Source: Bacteriovorax sp.
GTDB lineage: Bacteria; Bdellovibrionota; Bacteriovoracia; Bacteriovoracales; Bacteriovoracaceae
Assembly (NCBI GenBank): GCA_030654205.1
Contig: JAURXW010000390.1
Coordinates: 1 to 6,124 of the forward strand
DNA length: 6,124 nucleotides
Direction: 5' to 3'
The notes below the pieces were generated by a model, which saw nothing but the letters and a program-made list of their open reading frames with translations, did not search any database and had not been told where the DNA came from. The position numbers and the translations under genes were made by a program. Every line of letters begins with the position of its first letter. Within the stretch, counting starts at the first letter, position 1. Of this stretch, positions 4,763 through 6,124 are shown in pieces.

Positions 4763-6124
4763 ATGAAGAAGTGGTTGCAGTTGCTTTTTGTGTTTACTAT
4801 TTTGATGCATACAAAATTTGTTATGGGCGATGCTTTTTTTAAGCGTGACATCTTTGCTGTTACTTCCAGTCTTAGTGGTAAAAAAATCGATAGTGTGGAT
4901 TGCTATTCACAAAAATTCTTTGAGCAAATGGATAATAAGTTAGATCTTTTCTTGGAATCTGGTGGATTGGTTGGAAGTTTTGCATCATGTGTGGAGGTTA
5001 AAAAATCTTCCACTGAACGCTTTAGTGACACAAATTGTAACTTAATGACGGAATGTAGTAAGTTACTTACAAATAGAGAGCATCCAACTTTTGGAAATAA
5101 TTTGTTGATTACAAAATCAATCGCGCTAGATTATCTTGCGATAACGCTTGAAAATGAATTGCCACTTATGAATAAAATGGAAGCCTTAAGAAAGTTTGCT
5201 GAAAAAAAATATGGGAAAGAATTTTCTGCTATTTGTAAAACACCATTTGATTATGCTTTTAAAAATAATAGTAATACTAACAATTGCAATCCAGGTTATC
5301 TCGATGCCGGCTTTAATTCATCTCTTAAAACTTCAGAATCACAAAAAGAATATAAAAATTTTCAATCAAATTATAAATCTAATACTGAAGGTGAAAGTCT
5401 GGCACAAGTCTATTTGCAGGAAAAAAATGAATTATTTGTCAATGAAGCTTTGGCAAATGACTCAGAATTGCTTATTTATTTATCGAATATAATGAGCTCT
5501 AAAGACAAAAGTAATATCAAAATGAAAAATATATTTTCCAAACTAAGTGAGTTTAAAAAGCAGGGAAAGCTTGATCCTATTTTAGGTTACTCAAAAGAAA
5601 CACAAGATTTTTCAAATATAGATAATCAAAAAAATAGTCATTATAAATTTTTTGAAAAATTACTTGCAGCTAAAAATCTTAATACTGCTTCCATAAAAAA
5701 AGCCATTGAGGAATACCGTATGGGAGTAGCAAAAGTGCTACTTGGCAATTCATGCAAAGAAGCTATCAGCTTTAGTGTGATTTGTGAGAACGTATCTGAG
5801 CTCTCTACAAATGGCCGGAAAATTAAGATCGACAGAACTCAAGCGGGAGCTTTTAGTTTATCTAGTCAGATAGACGAGCAGTTTAATATTTTAAAAGATA
5901 TCTATCCTGAGGGAGTTAAAACTATCGATGATTCTAAAATCATTATTGATGCCAGAAGATGTGCAAGTTTTGAATTTATGGATAAGAATATTCCAACAAG
6001 AGTAGAATCTGTAATGTTTGATAGCCGCCGAAGTAGTTTTAATGGAAATAGGGTATCTCCTTTTGCCGACTTACCCCTTAATATCGAAAAAGTTGATGAA
6101 AAAAAGCTAAAAAATCTTATCGAT
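4763..6124 (+). CDS. Unidentified exported cysteine-containing protein (3' end outside window)
   Basis: One frame stays open from ATG 4763 to the window edge: 454 codons without a stop, so the true protein is longer. GAGG (4754-4757) lies five bases before the ATG. Residues 1-22 (MKKWLQLLFV... to VMG) form a clear signal peptide with likely cleavage before Asp23, so the product is periplasmic, outer-membrane-associated or secreted; there is no lipobox. Nine cysteines occur at 47, 76, 92, 98, 158, 175, 331, 341 and 400, mostly in pairs 6-17 residues apart, suggesting disulfides. The middle (about 165-310) is rich in Asn, Ser, Lys and Glu and looks flexible or helical. No catalytic motif or domain is recognised. 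It diverges from acs, with which no functional link is evident. Confidence 0.88.
   Translation, partial: MKKWLQLLFVFTILMHTKFVMGDAFFKRDIFAVTSSLSGKKIDSVDCYSQKFFEQMDNKLDLFLESGGLVGSFASCVEVKKSSTERFSDTNCNLMTECSKLLTNREHPTFGNNLLITKSIALDYLAITLENELPLMNKMEALRKFAEKKYGKEFSAICKTPFDYAFKNNSNTNNCNPGYLDAGFNSSLKTSESQKEYKNFQSNYKSNTEGESLAQVYLQEKNELFVNEALANDSELLIYLSNIMSSKDKSNIKMKNIFSKLSEFKKQGKLDPILGYSKETQDFSNIDNQKNSHYKFFEKLLAAKNLNTASIKKAIEEYRMGVAKVLLGNSCKEAISFSVICENVSELSTNGRKIKIDRTQAGAFSLSSQIDEQFNILKDIYPEGVKTIDDSKIIIDARRCASFEFMDKNIPTRVESVMFDSRRSSFNGNRVSPFADLPLNIEKVDEKKLKNLID

Noticed and set aside
5196..5492. 98-codon plus-strand open frame
   Set aside because: It is an alternate frame within the long exported protein gene, rich in Lys, Leu and Ile from A/T-rich codons, and has no independent start context.
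1..6124. CRISPR array, tRNA, rRNA, insertion sequence or a multi-gene defence-type system
   Set aside because: No spaced direct repeats, cloverleaf, rRNA segment, transposase or terminal repeats were seen, and the complete genes alternate in strand without an operon structure.

Overview
This window is strongly AT-rich and looks like an ordinary piece of a Gram-negative chromosome. The compact gene order, Lys/Asn/Ile-rich proteins, several small exported cysteine-bearing proteins and a tandem 'cysteine-rich repeat' protein suggest a predatory-type delta-proteobacterium (Bdellovibrionota, Bacteriovorax-like). That assignment is inference from composition and gene style; no rRNA or other phylogenetic marker is present.

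Layout, left to right. (1) Bases 2-130 hold the 3' end of an unidentified plus-strand gene, followed by a near-perfect intrinsic terminator (141-175). (2) A compact subtilase-like (S8 fold) exported protein is encoded at 69-908 (+). Its only ATG lies inside the upstream gene, so the terminator falls within its signal-peptide codons. A good sigma70-type promoter (32-61) would start transcription at or next to that ATG, implying a leaderless mRNA. (3) A small exported protein with two eight-cysteine-pattern repeats lies at 912-1277 (-), converging on the subtilase with a 3-bp gap. (4) Diverging from it is a three-domain NUDIX / metallo-beta-lactamase / winged-helix fusion at 1348-2709 (+). (5) An acetyl-CoA synthetase (acs) at 2710-4575 (-) converges with the fusion gene, with the two stop codons directly abutting. 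(6) After a 187-bp divergent intergenic region with a candidate acs promoter and an overlapping inverted repeat, a long exported protein of unknown function starts at 4763 (+) and runs off the window end.

The genes alternate in strand and no two complete genes clearly form an operon, so I see no evidence for a multi-gene system. acs activates acetate to acetyl-CoA. The NUDIX-MBL protein is a probable cytoplasmic hydrolase of unknown substrate. The other three complete or partial products with signal peptides act outside the cytoplasm. The points of most interest are the terminator embedded in the subtilase-like reading frame with a leaderless-type promoter, the altered oxyanion position of that protein, the split Nudix box in the fusion, and the inverted repeat overlapping the predicted acs -10 element.
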